Notes: a model not told the origin generated them from the sequence alone. DNA of 33,457 nt from Candidatus Zhuqueibacterota bacterium (GCA_016931775.1 JAFGEC010000517.1:1-33457), one strand, 5' to 3'; positions 19,701-29,101 are shown, counted from the first letter of the stretch. Made by a program: numbers and translations.

Positions 19701-21757
19701 GTTATTTCCATGGTCGCGGTTTGGCCGATGAACATATCGGTCTTGAATTCAACGCCGTCCTCATCGTCAACATCCTTTTTGTCATCCCCCATGGCATGCG
19801 GATCGGGCTGGCCGTCGTCCTCCGCGTCCACTGCGACGCCCAAAAAGACACCGTCTGCAATGAGATGATGGGCACCGCCATCGGCCAATAACGTGCCAAA
19901 GGGTGCGTCGCCGAAATCCATCAAACCACTGCGATCGGATATTTTTATCAAATAGTCTTCCGATTCGCCTTCACTGAATATACCCGAACCATCCCAGGGC
20001 AGCGGTATGGGATTTTTGGTTATGGTAAGCCTTATCCAAACATAACCGGGATAGGGACCGATGCGGAAATCCGGAGGATCGAGCACTGATAGATGACCGT
20101 TGGAAGCACCCGGTACATGAAAGTTTTTCAGTACATGCTCGGGAGCAAAATTTTGTTCATCACAGCGGCTGGAACCGCCCCAACTGCCGTCCTGGTTCCA
20201 GTCGATCAGCACATTGACATAAGCACCGTCGGGATTGTGGGTATCGAACCAGAGATTAATATTGGAATCGGTTCCCCAGTGGGCCGTTCCACAGGTATAA
20301 CCCAGGGTTTTGCCCTTAAACTCCTCACACAACTTTACGATTTTCAGGACGCCGTCTTCCTGGACGATCGTAAAGGCATCGGGTGTCCACAATCCGGCAT
20401 CCGCCTCGTAGCAGGATTCATCCTGGTCGTATTTATCTCCGAAAACCGGGCACAGGCCCTCGTTGCCGTCGACTTCAAAGTCGGCATGGTTGCCCAGAAA
20501 GCTGTTGTGGTTGCTGCCGTGCTGAACATATCCGGCCGGGCCGACGTTTTTACAGGTTGGGAAGTTGCCTATAACGCCGGTGGAGGGATAAGCGATGACC
20601 CCTTCCGGGGCGTCGCCGTATTCATACAAAGGAATAAAGGCGTTTACATGGATGTAATCGTCTTTTACGACAATATCCGAGCCGTTATCGCAGGTGATTT
20701 CCAGGCTGACATCATAATCCCCGGGATTGTTATAGGTGACCTGATGGGGACCGATACCCTGTGCGCTGGACGGCGTGCCGCCGGGAAATGACCATACCCA
20801 GCTGTTGGCATTGGTGGAATTATCGGTAAACAAAACCGGCAAGGGTGCATCGCCGCTGGTAGGCGTACCGGTAAAATCGGCCTCGCACGTGCAATCCAAT
20901 ACGGTGATATAGGAATTTTTGGTTTTTTTATCGCTGCCGTTTTCACATTGAATTTCCAGTGTTACGGGGTAAGTGCCCGGAGTATTGTAAATTACCGTGT
21001 GCGGCCCTTTGCCTGTGGCATTTGCGGGCGTTCCGCCCGGAAACTGCCACGCCCAGCTTGTCGCGTAAGGGGAATTATCGGTAAATTTGACTTCCAACGG
21101 CGCACAGCCGTTCCGGGGTTGGCCGGTAAAATCCGCTTCACAGGGGCATTCATCCACGTGAATCATATCGGTGACCGTTTTGGAGTCATTTCCATTCGGA
21201 CACACAATTTGCAGAGTGACGTCGTAATCACCCGGTTTGTTGTAGGAAATGGTATGCGGGCCCTTGCCCTGTGCGCTGCCCGGATACCCTCCCGGAAAGC
21301 TCCAACTCCAACTGACGGCGTTTACCGAGTTGTCGGTAAATTTCACATCCACGCCGGGACATCCGGTTGTGGGACTTGCGGTAAAATTAGCGGTGCAATC
21401 GCAGTTTTTAACCGTAATAAAATTGAGTTTGGTTTCGGTGTCGCCCCCCTGTTTGCAATTGATGACGAGTTTTGCATCCCAGTTGCCTACAGTATTGTAA
21501 GTAATTTTATGAGGTCCGGGGCCCGTGGCACTGGAGGGTGTACCGCCGGAGAATGTCCATATCCATTGAGCCGCTCCCGTGGAATTGTCCGTATACCAGA
21601 CATCCATACCGGGACATCCTATGGTCGGTTGTGCCACAAAGTCGGCATTACATTGGGCGTGGACGGGTGTATTCAGACCGAAAAAACCGGTAAAAAATAA
21701 TAAAAAGACGAAAAAATGCCCTCTGAAACATCGAAAGAAAATGTATTGATTAAACAT
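16799..21757 (-). CDS. Giant secreted protein: 4 PKD + about 4 GEVED + LRR + Ig-like + T9SS/FlgD-like C-terminal domain
   Basis: Four 'ADF..P..G..P..V.FTDNS...W.W.FPGG.P' repeats; 'DVDDEDGVEF/NKDDEDGIEF/NIDDEDFIEF...GEVEDY' repeats; LRRs 'LTGEIPPEIAHLTQLQNLRLFGNDFSG'; C-term 'LQQNYPNPFNPTTTFQYELP'. Start set to ATG 21757 because GGGAGGC SD precedes it (track uses 21778). Confidence 0.92.
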   Translation of the reverse strand: MFNQYIFFRCFRGHFFVFLLFFTGFFGLNTPVHAQCNADFVAQPTIGCPGMDVWYTDNSTGAAQWIWTFSGGTPSSATGPGPHKITYNTVGNWDAKLVINCKQGGDTETKLNFITVKNCDCTANFTASPTTGCPGVDVKFTDNSVNAVSWSWSFPGGYPGSAQGKGPHTISYNKPGDYDVTLQIVCPNGNDSKTVTDMIHVDECPCEADFTGQPRNGCAPLEVKFTDNSPYATSWAWQFPGGTPANATGKGPHTVIYNTPGTYPVTLEIQCENGSDKKTKNSYITVLDCTCEADFTGTPTSGDAPLPVLFTDNSTNANSWVWSFPGGTPSSAQGIGPHQVTYNNPGDYDVSLEITCDNGSDIVVKDDYIHVNAFIPLYEYGDAPEGVIAYPSTGVIGNFPTCKNVGPAGYVQHGSNHNSFLGNHADFEVDGNEGLCPVFGDKYDQDESCYEADAGLWTPDAFTIVQEDGVLKIVKLCEEFKGKTLGYTCGTAHWGTDSNINLWFDTHNPDGAYVNVLIDWNQDGSWGGSSRCDEQNFAPEHVLKNFHVPGASNGHLSVLDPPDFRIGPYPGYVWIRLTITKNPIPLPWDGSGIFSEGESEDYLIKISDRSGLMDFGDAPFGTLLADGGAHHLIADGVFLGVAVDAEDDGQPDPHAMGDDKKDVDDEDGVEFKTDMFIGQTATMEITASVNGMLKAWIDYNQDQDWDDPGEQVLNHQLSAGVNSLSIVIPDEAKEGTTYARFRFSQQDFDSPYDVVETGEVEDYEIEIRPFLLDFGDAPAPFPTTMANNGARHLVSDLYLGEFIDWEGDGINSPGADADDKTNKDDEDGIEFVPPLVPGYPFQMRITPSNSGWLNAWIDYNQDNDWDDPQDHLIIMEVAPRADHPELPNVRSIRIPTDAVIGDAAARFRLSSARDISYDGFIPDGEVEDYILPIGFGMDWLDWGDAPDPPYPTLSINDGARHIVNYHIGVGDQDIEPDGQPNADATGDDINNIDDEDFIEFLTPLLPGDSASIKIWPNDHCFVNTWIDFNSDGDWDDADEHCIVDKEMYNMGEPDTIAIYVPEYTINGYSFGRFRISYDPGIGYTGLAVFGEVEDYKIALGDIASCVSDSLALVALYHSTNGPAWTDHTNWLTGPVDTWHGIEIENCRVKGVRLGINNLTGTLPPEIGDLTAMEVLYLRDNAIEGTIPPELGKCQASIYIDISNNLITGPIPPELGQLSNCTDLIIEGCELIGTIPPEIGDLGLLEHLSFGRNNLVGTIPLTIYDMPELQVLNLASNSLTGEIPPEIAHLTQLQNLRLFGNDFSGPLPDELFDLSELRHLWLSDNHFSGPIPVRMADLTDLLNLYLYSNEFSGPIPDEIYKLTELRSLILANNQLIGGISPEIENLVNLEDLRIEMNDFHGEIPDEITALHALEIFNLHHNRFNELPDLSALSALSFLRIHDNQFTFEDIEPNIGVPDFEYSPQDSIGVTQDTTVVLGAPLKLYSETHGSANHYTWVHDGVDIPGLDAAVLPFTAIAFSDSGKYICRITSDVATELTLYCRTIHVRVDGSSDVQRLEKTLPEKYALQQNYPNPFNPTTTFQYELPNAGHVQLTIYDVAGRQVRSLVDKHHQPGVYNIKWNATDDKGLPVAAGLYLCRMKAGDFVQVRKLAFVK

Positions 21758-21988
21758 GTTGCCTCCCAAAAATGACAATATTTTTATGCAGATTTATAAT
21801 TCAGTGCCTTTGTACTTGTATATGTCGATAGAAAATATTAAAATTTTGAATAAAATGAGCAATTTTAATATGATTTGTCACTTGTCAGTCTGCAAGGGCA
21901 TGGAGATAATAAAAGTCCAATAGTGAGTCTTTTTCAACGTGTGTTAAAACAAAAATGGGAGCCGGGCTATTTGTATAAAAACTGATTA

Positions 21989-22531
21989 TCAATAAATAAA
22001 CACACCGATACCTAAACCAACCACAAGCTTTGATTCATCGGACGCTTCATTATCACCATATTTACTGCTCATGATATGATACCCAATAAAGGGCTCAAGA
22101 GAAACGTTCCTGGAAAGGAAAAATTCAACACCACCTCCGAGAGCAATATCCGTATATTTGTGTGCATCGTCGCTGTCTTTTATTTTTATGGAGGAAAACG
22201 AATAGCTCGCAGAGGCAAATGCCAAGATATTTCCGACATTAAAAAAATATTTTACACCCGGTCCTAACCCGGTCGTTGTGCTGCTGTAATCGCCCATGCT
22301 AACATTCGTATAAGTTAAAGTGCCTCCTACAGCCAGATTGGGCATGGCGAAATAATAAAATCCCGGTGCAAGTGTTATCACATTATAATTATCGTCACTG
22401 CCTTCCGATGAGGTACTGCTGTATGACGCCCCGCCAGAAATGCTGTAAACGCCCTGATCTGTTGGAGATTTAGAAAACGTTATTCCGGTGAAAAGTAGAA
22501 AACACAAAAAAGACAAAAGCACTTTTTTCAT
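21989..22531 (-). CDS. Small outer-membrane beta-barrel protein (180 aa)
   Basis: AGGAGG SD; signal peptide; OMP_b-brl-like alternating strands 'YYFAMPNLAVGGTLTYTNVSMGDY...LEPFIGYHIMSSKYG'. Confidence 0.85.
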   Translation of the reverse strand: MKKVLLSFLCFLLFTGITFSKSPTDQGVYSISGGASYSSTSSEGSDDNYNVITLAPGFYYFAMPNLAVGGTLTYTNVSMGDYSSTTTGLGPGVKYFFNVGNILAFASASYSFSSIKIKDSDDAHKYTDIALGGGVEFFLSRNVSLEPFIGYHIMSSKYGDNEASDESKLVVGLGIGVFIY

Positions 22532-22692
22532 GTCACACCTCCTGGTGAAAGCCGGAAGGGAATGTGTTTGTTAATCCCTCCCGACAATAAGTTCACATAA
22601 AGCACGACTCCCAACTCGTTACATTCATCCTGGTATAACAAAATTTGATCAAATGACCATTTTTCCGTCTTTCGGAATAATTTTCATTGTTT

Positions 22693-24975
22693 TTAACGCA
22701 CCAGCAACATTTTGCCGGTTTTTTGAAACTGGCCTGTTCGCACGGTATACAAATAGACCCCGGAAGCCAGCCTGTCCGGTGCAAAACGAATCCGGTGAAC
22801 GCCCTGGGGCATTTCGCCGGAAAACAGTTGTGTGACTTCCCTGCCATTCAGGTCGAATATTTTTATTTCAACATGATTTTTTTTCTGTATAGCATACTCA
22901 ATAATCGTGCTGCCGTTAAATGGATTGGGATAATTTTTGCATATCTGAAAAGATTCGGGTACGTCAAAGTTGCCAATGTGTGTCGGAAAATCAGTATATT
23001 CTACATTTAAATACGGCCGGTGGCCATCATCGTATTCGCTGGCTTTAAAACCGATACCCGTTTGGCTGTCGTTGATCACCAGTAATCCATTGTTCGGTAG
23101 CGTACCGCCGGCCCACTCCTGCACTAAATTTGTGATCGTCACCGGGGGATAGAACGTATGGTTCCAATTCTCCTCTCCCTGCTGATGGACAATTTGTGCA
23201 ACCGGTGCAGTTGTATCATAATCCCCGCCGGCTGCCGACCATTGTTCCGTTTCATTAGCGTTCACCCAGGTGACACTGCTTTCATCCCAGGATCGTGTTA
23301 CGCGAAAAATATCGAGATATTGATTGTCCTGATAGTTGGACTGGTTCCAGACATACAAAAACAGTTTTGCCGACAAAATACGCTTGCCGTTTAATTCCGG
23401 CGGGAGATTAAACTTGATGATAAACCGGTCGATATCGCTTACATAAGGTTCACTGCCAAATCTGGTATCGGGATCGCTTGCAAAGAGAAAACTATCATCC
23501 ACCTGGTCCTGGGTTTCCAACCGTATGGTGTTTTTTTCCTGTGATGGTTCCAGAGTCGTAGCCGAGGCGGTTGCCGACAGACCGGATTCATTGCCTACGG
23601 CGTCGAATGCTGAGACCTGGTACTGATATGTCGTGGATGGTGACAGACCGGTGTCGGTATAAGCGAGTGTAGATGCCGTCCCAATTTCCACACCGTCGCG
23701 GAACACCCGGTAGCCTGCCACAGCGGTATTGTCGGTGGCCGCGTTCCAGGTCAGATCGATTTGTGTGGATGACGATGCTGTGGCCGTCAATCCTGTGGGT
23801 GTAGAGGGTGGCTGGTCGTCAGTTGGGGTGGAGACCTCCACCGGTGAACTTGCCTCCGATTCCATCCCGCCGCCGTTAATGGCGCTGACCTGATAGCTGT
23901 AAGTTTGGCCGGGGACACACGTCATGTCGGAATAACTGGTTGACGACGTGGTGGCAATGGACGATCCGTTGCGGTATACACGGTAACGGGACACACCGGA
24001 TTCTTCATCTGTTGAAGGATCCCATGTCAGATCCACCTGTGTTTCGCTGATCACCGTCGCCAGCAGGTTTTGCGGAATGCTTGGTGGTGTGTCATCCGTT
24101 ACGGGACCGGCCCAGCCGGCCAAACGCGCCCAGAGCCACCAGATAGCATAAGCTTTCATATTGCCAACGACGTGTTCGGTATGGGCGGGATCACAGCGGT
24201 ACCAGTCCACACCCATTACATGGGCATTCTGCCACTCCTGACCCCAGTTACCGCCGTCGTAATAACACTCATCGGTAACATGCTGATCGCCAAAATAATT
24301 GCCGTCGGGATCGTAACATTCAATGTCGTAAAAATCGAACAAAACCTTATCATTGGTTTCGCAAAAATTGCGGATGGTTTGATTGTTTTGATGCAGGTCT
24401 CCCTCCAAGCCTGAACCGTCCGCGTGGCCTGTCATATATACAAATGTTATACCGGGATAATCCAGCTCTAACTGGTTCATATCATTCAGGTACTGGTTAT
24501 ATACGTCGGATTGACTGTACCCGGACAACTGCCCGCACCACGCCCACATAATCACATTATAAGCCGGATGAATGCTGCCGCGTCCCTGGGCGTTCACTTC
24601 GCCCAAAAAGTCCCGCGTCTCGTTCACCCAGCTGGGATAATAGCCGGCGTCGAGTTCCAGGTCACCCGCATCATATCCTGAACCTGAAAAAAGATGCAGT
24701 GCGCCGCCACTGCCGGTATTGTTAAATTGGAATAGATTGTGGGGATATCCTTTTGAATTCATAAAATCAACCAGTCCCGACATACCGCTCGGGATCTGGC
24801 TGCCGTGGGAGGTATAGCCGTAACCGATATGCAACTGTTCCTTGGCCTGTTCGATAGCGGCCACGGGAATTTGATTAATGTCGATACACGTGTGGTCCGC
24901 GATGATGGGCTGGGATAAAACACTTGTCAATGGAAAGAGTAAAATAAAAGCGTAAAGAACAAGAGTGTTTTTCAT
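22693..24975 (-). CDS. Secreted SGNH-like + 2x FN3 + DNRLRE-like + T9SS/FlgD-like C-terminal domain protein (760 aa)
   Basis: AGGAGG SD; signal peptide; N-domain 'IGYGYTSHGSQIPSGM...MTGHADGSG'; FN3 'PPSTPTGLTATASSSTQIDLTWNAATDN'; DNRLRE-like 'DDSFLFASDPDTRFGSEPYV...RFIIKFNLPPELNGKRILSAKLFLYVWN'; C-term 'ICKNYPNPFNGSTIIEYAI'. Confidence 0.88.
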   Translation of the reverse strand: MKNTLVLYAFILLFPLTSVLSQPIIADHTCIDINQIPVAAIEQAKEQLHIGYGYTSHGSQIPSGMSGLVDFMNSKGYPHNLFQFNNTGSGGALHLFSGSGYDAGDLELDAGYYPSWVNETRDFLGEVNAQGRGSIHPAYNVIMWAWCGQLSGYSQSDVYNQYLNDMNQLELDYPGITFVYMTGHADGSGLEGDLHQNNQTIRNFCETNDKVLFDFYDIECYDPDGNYFGDQHVTDECYYDGGNWGQEWQNAHVMGVDWYRCDPAHTEHVVGNMKAYAIWWLWARLAGWAGPVTDDTPPSIPQNLLATVISETQVDLTWDPSTDEESGVSRYRVYRNGSSIATTSSTSYSDMTCVPGQTYSYQVSAINGGGMESEASSPVEVSTPTDDQPPSTPTGLTATASSSTQIDLTWNAATDNTAVAGYRVFRDGVEIGTASTLAYTDTGLSPSTTYQYQVSAFDAVGNESGLSATASATTLEPSQEKNTIRLETQDQVDDSFLFASDPDTRFGSEPYVSDIDRFIIKFNLPPELNGKRILSAKLFLYVWNQSNYQDNQYLDIFRVTRSWDESSVTWVNANETEQWSAAGGDYDTTAPVAQIVHQQGEENWNHTFYPPVTITNLVQEWAGGTLPNNGLLVINDSQTGIGFKASEYDDGHRPYLNVEYTDFPTHIGNFDVPESFQICKNYPNPFNGSTIIEYAIQKKNHVEIKIFDLNGREVTQLFSGEMPQGVHRIRFAPDRLASGVYLYTVRTGQFQKTGKMLLVR

Positions 24976-25369
24976 TTCATGCCTCCTATATTGTGACTAT
25001 CGAAAGCAGGTATTGCATACTATGCTAACATGTGGCCCGTGACGCATTCGAACATTTATTTCATGTTTTAGAATCGGCTGTTTAAAAATAATACTTACCC
25101 CACCCGGCAGTATCCGCTTCGGTCGATTTAAAATCCTTTATCTTTTAATTTAGATTTTATTTCCATCAAATGCAACTTAAAACGCCAATTCACAGATAAT
25201 ATGTACAATTAAATATAAAATCTTGTTGACGGAGATAACATTTATCATTTTTTTTGAAAATTATTTTGAAATTAGTAAATTTAAATGTCATTTTCCGCCT
25301 TCAAGAAAGCTCCGGAACAATTACATTATTTGTCTTATTTTTAATAGCAGGTGTTATTCTCGGAAATAC

Positions 25370-25525
25370 TCTGTGTTCAGCTCTGTGAACTCTGAGCTCT
25401 CTGTGGTTCTATTTTTTAACCACAGAGATACTATGTTAATCTAGATCTATATTTTCAAAGTTTAATGAGCTACAAAGCTTTTAATTAAACGCAGAGATCG
25501 CAAAGCACGCAGAGGCTTCGCAAAG
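25370..25525. repeat. CACAGAG/GCAGAG-type repeat cluster with 11-bp perfect inverted repeat
   Basis: TCTCTGTGGTT (25398-25408) / AACCACAGAGA (25418-25428), preceded by 'CTCTGTGTTCAGCTCTGTGAACTCTGAG', followed by 'AACGCAGAGATCGCAAAGCACGCAGAGGCTTCGCAAAG'. Confidence 0.7.
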
Positions 25526-25915
25526 AAAAACCCAAACTGTGGAATTTTTTATATCATGATGAATTTTGATTTTGACCGTGATTTCTTCGATTACTGCATG
25601 ATACTTATGTTATTGTTAATATTGACTTGAAGGATTACTGGATACTGCAAAATAACCAAAATCGCTTTAATAATATCATTATCATCAGAACGAACTCTTT
25701 TAAATTGGAATGCTATTCAGGCTATAAAAAACAAAGAATAAAAATGTTTTTATGGACTTTTTTGTATACAATGACAGTCCGTTTTGGGTGAAAATTGTTC
25801 AATTGTTAAATTAGCTTGGCGTCAATGGGCAGAGCAGAATCCGCATGTTTACGCGAAAGTGGATTGTCTGAAGTTTTGTACCTTGTTTGACTATCTTTTA
25901 TGGTTTCTTGGTTTA

Positions 25916-28108
25916 TTAAACACTATGCCTATATTGAATTTCCAACAATTCTTCCACATTTCTGATAAAGTCAGCCGATGTCTCCCTGATCTGCTTGATA
26001 AAATCATTGTCTTCTACAGATCCCAGTGTCGCCGTCATTTCATCCCTGTTGCGGAAAGTGACCTGTCTGAAGGGGTTGTCCTCATCCTTTTTCCGAGTCG
26101 AATAAACCTGATCGCAGATAAATTGCTGTATTTTTGCCGCTTTTTTTAAAGCCTGAATCCATTGCTGTTTGGTAATATATTCTACCTCGAATAAATCGCA
26201 CAAGGTCGCATATGCATGCTGCTGTTTATCCAGCGGATACTTTTTCCAGAAATCGTCATATTTTTTATGGATTTCCTGCCACGTATTCACCTTTCCACTG
26301 CCGATATCCGAACGCAGTTTGTCCACATCATTTTGACGCACGATTTGCCCGCCGATATTTTCCCAGTGGCGTTCCCTGCCGCTTTTAAATACCTGTATAA
26401 ATTCATCCAGATTTTTGATCCTATTTATCCGTAAAAAGTCAGCTATATTTTTAACGGCATAATAAAAAAGCATGTCGCCATACGCATGATAGGCTTTTTG
26501 GGCTTTGAGAATAACCACCTTTCGGGCTGATTTTTCCATATTTTGGCCGTAAATTTCCGGTATGGCATTCTCTGTATTTAACATCCGGCGGCCGGTTTGA
26601 GCCATTTGATCCAGGGATTCTGTTTGCGCTCCACCCGCCTGTGCGGTCCACAATTCCAGTAACCGGCGGGCATGGAATATTTCTTCAACCGTATCCGGCG
26701 CCAGGAAATCAAATTCGATATGCTGGGCTTTGTTGATTCGTTTGTCACGGTTGTTAAATTTCCAGGTGTTTCTTGCCAGGGCGTACATGTTGTACATCCA
26801 CCAGTAAGCGGGAAGCACCTCGAGTCGGTCCTTGGCTGTATTATTATTCAGTAACGCAAAAGGGAACGGTATGTCCAGCTCCGCCGGGTAGTCCGCTTTG
26901 GCAAGCAATACAAAAGAGGCGAACCGGCTGGAGTGTTTAAGGCTGGTACACAGACCCGGCCAGAATCCCCTTCCTGCTGAAATTTCATTGTCATGAGCCC
27001 GGCTGTTATGGTTCGATCCGATGGTGGCACCGGCGGCTATGTTGCTTTGTCCCTTGACCACCGCAGCGATTAAAAATGAATTGTTGTGGTGCTGTTCGTG
27101 GGCGGGGAAAATTAAATTGTTCAAAACCTCGCAGCACGAAATGGTCGAATTGTCGCCGAGGAACGAGTGGATGAGACGGGCGCCGTATTTCAAACTGGAA
27201 TTTTCACCCAGGATAAACCTGACCGCCTTGCAGCCGTAAAATACGGAACAGCCATAACCGATAATTCCGTTCACCAGCTCGACGCCCTCACCGATTTGTG
27301 TGGGTTCCTGTGGTGATGAATGAATCGTCAGATTTTTTAATTTATTGGCGCCTTTGATATAGCAAAATGGGCCCATATTTACATCTTTGAGAATACGGGA
27401 GTTTTTTAAAACACACTGTTCGCCGATGAATCCGTAATAACCTCTGCGGTCGTCGAATTGTTTTTGGGTGATCTCTATCAGTTTTTCCTGTAGGGCCGTG
27501 TCGTCTCTGTATTTGGACCAAATCCAAGCATCGGCCGGAAGCATGCCGTCGAACGGCAACACGCGCCTGCCGCCCGCTTCGTTCATCAGGTCGAGCCACA
27601 CTCGTACCGTTTCCGGTTCACCCTGCTTGATGATACCGTTACCGAATTTGGCGTAATTTGTGGTGTGCATTTCATCGATATTGAATAAAATACAGCGGTC
27701 GCCGATGATGTAATGGGCCAGATAGCTGACATTGTGAATGGCGACGTTATCACCGATGTCACATGAAATTACCTTGCTGTTGGTGATCCCCACAGGCAGT
27801 TGCAGGTCGTGATGCTGCAGGATGGAATTTTGAACACTGCCGATGCGCACCAGGCCGAAAAAATTCGCATGAAAAATCCGGTCCGGATCGAATTTTTCGG
27901 TGACCAGTATTTCGCTCCAATTTTCCGCCGAATTGTTGTTTTTCCTCAATCGTTCCACTTCATCGTCGCGCAGATGCCGCCAGTATCCTTCCGGCCGGGG
28001 ATTTTGTTCATTGCGCAGATAGTGCTCGTCCTTGTTTTTGGGTAAATATTGTTCCGGGATAAAATTTTTACCCAGATTGCTGCCGGGCAGCAGGTTTACG
28101 TTGTACAT
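25916..28108 (-). CDS. DUF4954-like protein with left-handed beta-helix (hexapeptide) repeats
   Basis: Hexapeptide-like repeats ('IGDNVAIHNVSYLAHYIIGDRCILFNIDEMHTTNYAKFG', 'AGATIGSNHNSRAHDNEISAGRGFWPGL'); start at ATG 28108 supported by AGGAG SD. Confidence 0.8.
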   Translation of the reverse strand: MYNVNLLPGSNLGKNFIPEQYLPKNKDEHYLRNEQNPRPEGYWRHLRDDEVERLRKNNNSAENWSEILVTEKFDPDRIFHANFFGLVRIGSVQNSILQHHDLQLPVGITNSKVISCDIGDNVAIHNVSYLAHYIIGDRCILFNIDEMHTTNYAKFGNGIIKQGEPETVRVWLDLMNEAGGRRVLPFDGMLPADAWIWSKYRDDTALQEKLIEITQKQFDDRRGYYGFIGEQCVLKNSRILKDVNMGPFCYIKGANKLKNLTIHSSPQEPTQIGEGVELVNGIIGYGCSVFYGCKAVRFILGENSSLKYGARLIHSFLGDNSTISCCEVLNNLIFPAHEQHHNNSFLIAAVVKGQSNIAAGATIGSNHNSRAHDNEISAGRGFWPGLCTSLKHSSRFASFVLLAKADYPAELDIPFPFALLNNNTAKDRLEVLPAYWWMYNMYALARNTWKFNNRDKRINKAQHIEFDFLAPDTVEEIFHARRLLELWTAQAGGAQTESLDQMAQTGRRMLNTENAIPEIYGQNMEKSARKVVILKAQKAYHAYGDMLFYYAVKNIADFLRINRIKNLDEFIQVFKSGRERHWENIGGQIVRQNDVDKLRSDIGSGKVNTWQEIHKKYDDFWKKYPLDKQQHAYATLCDLFEVEYITKQQWIQALKKAAKIQQFICDQVYSTRKKDEDNPFRQVTFRNRDEMTATLGSVEDNDFIKQIRETSADFIRNVEELLEIQYRHSV

Positions 28109-28206
28109 TTTTTTCTCCTGGAATTGTGTCAAATAAACATAAAGACATTTATGGAAAAATACAATGTAAAATCTTTTTCGAAAATATCTGTGTTAAAAGT
28201 TGTGTT

Positions 28207-28428
28207 TTATCGTACATGCACAGGCTCTCGATAAACGCCGGGATTTTGCATACCATGTTTGTTTTTTAAAAATTCGAGATCACTTTTTCTGGCATAATGA
28301 GCTGCCAGAATAAAAGCATATTTTAAATATCGATTACTAAATTTATAAAGCTTGATACGTCCGGATTTTTTTCCCGTACTTTTATCATCTATAGGCGCAA
28401 GACCACGGTAACTGTTGAAATGAGTATA
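28207..28428 (-). pseudogene. IS110-family transposase C-terminal relic
   Basis: Minus-frame reading 'HFNSYRGLAPIDDKSTGKKSGRIKLYKFSNRYLKYAFILAAHYARKSDLEFLKNKHGMQNPGVYREPVHVR*' resembles the Transposase_20 (IS116/IS110/IS902) segment; no start and no upstream catalytic domain. Confidence 0.75.
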
Positions 28429-28785
28429 AAATTTAAATCATCTTTTTTTGAATATTATTTAAATGATTAGTCATTTTATCGGAAAATTCATAACTTTTTT
28501 ACTTTGTCACTGCTTGAGCGCAGACGGTTGTGTGGGGATTGTTGTATTGTGAGGTATGCCGCAAAAGTACACATACGCTCTGCTTCATAATTACAAAACA
28601 AAAACTTTATGGGCGCGTACAATATTGTTTTTCGGGTTTCAAAAATGAAATTTAATCATTCGCTGCTTGACTCGTTAATGATTACAAGATATTATATTTA
28701 CTGAATATACATATGAGTTATTCTTTGGCACAGTTGTTGTGAAATAAAAATTGTATGAGAGTTTTATTTTAAATTTTTGCTCTTT

Positions 28786-28791
28786 TATAAT
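28786..28791 (+). promoter_or_regulatory. Possible -10 box (TATAAT), weak -35
   Basis: TATAAT at 28786-28791; region about 17 nt upstream is only T-rich. Confidence 0.3.
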
Positions 28792-28802
28792 ATAACAGGG
28801 TA

Positions 28803-28856
28803 AAAATCCTGTTGTACAAATCGGCCTGTGGGGGCCGGGACAAAACGGGAGATTTT
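28803..28856 (+). other. Candidate structured RNA element in leader
   Basis: Outer stem AAAATC (28803-28808)/GATTTT (28851-28856), inner stem CGGCC (28822-28826)/GGCCG (28833-28837). Confidence 0.4.
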
Positions 28857-28873
28857 GTAATGTAATCAGATAT

Positions 28874-28924
28874 CTTGTTGATGTTATTTCCTTGTTGATG
28901 TTATTTCCTTGTTGATGTTATTTC
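28874..28924. repeat. Three perfect tandem copies of a 17-bp unit
   Basis: CTTGTTGATGTTATTTC at 28874-28890, 28891-28907, 28908-28924. Confidence 0.95.
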
Positions 28925-29101
28925 TTTATTTGTCTACATGTGTTGGCAAATAAGGAAATGAGGCAAGGATTTTTATTGCAGATGAAACAGAGACAAAAAC
29001 GACTAGTTGTCCCGGGGACCGTAAAGATATTAGAAAAATTGCGGTTATTGCGTTAAATATGTTTATTTTACGAAACAGGCCGTTTTAAAAACAGAACGGA
29101 T

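Noticed and set aside
20093-20791. 232-aa plus ORF (and 20948-21700, 250 aa)
   Set aside because: Antisense to the PKD/GEVED repeats of the 1659-aa gene; length comes from codon bias of the repeat region.
25582-25791. Open plus frame 'FLRLLHDTYVIVNIDLKDYWILQNNQNRFNNIIIIRTNSFKLECYSGYKKQRIKMFLWTFLYTMTVRFG*'
   Set aside because: No start codon or RBS near its 5' end and no recognisable family; could be a relic but not supportable.
25784-26149. 121-aa plus ORF
   Set aside because: Its second half is antisense to the DUF4954-like gene and no motif is visible; not credible as a gene.
28874-28924. CRISPR array
   Set aside because: Three directly abutting 17-bp copies without spacers and no cas genes: a tandem repeat, not CRISPR.
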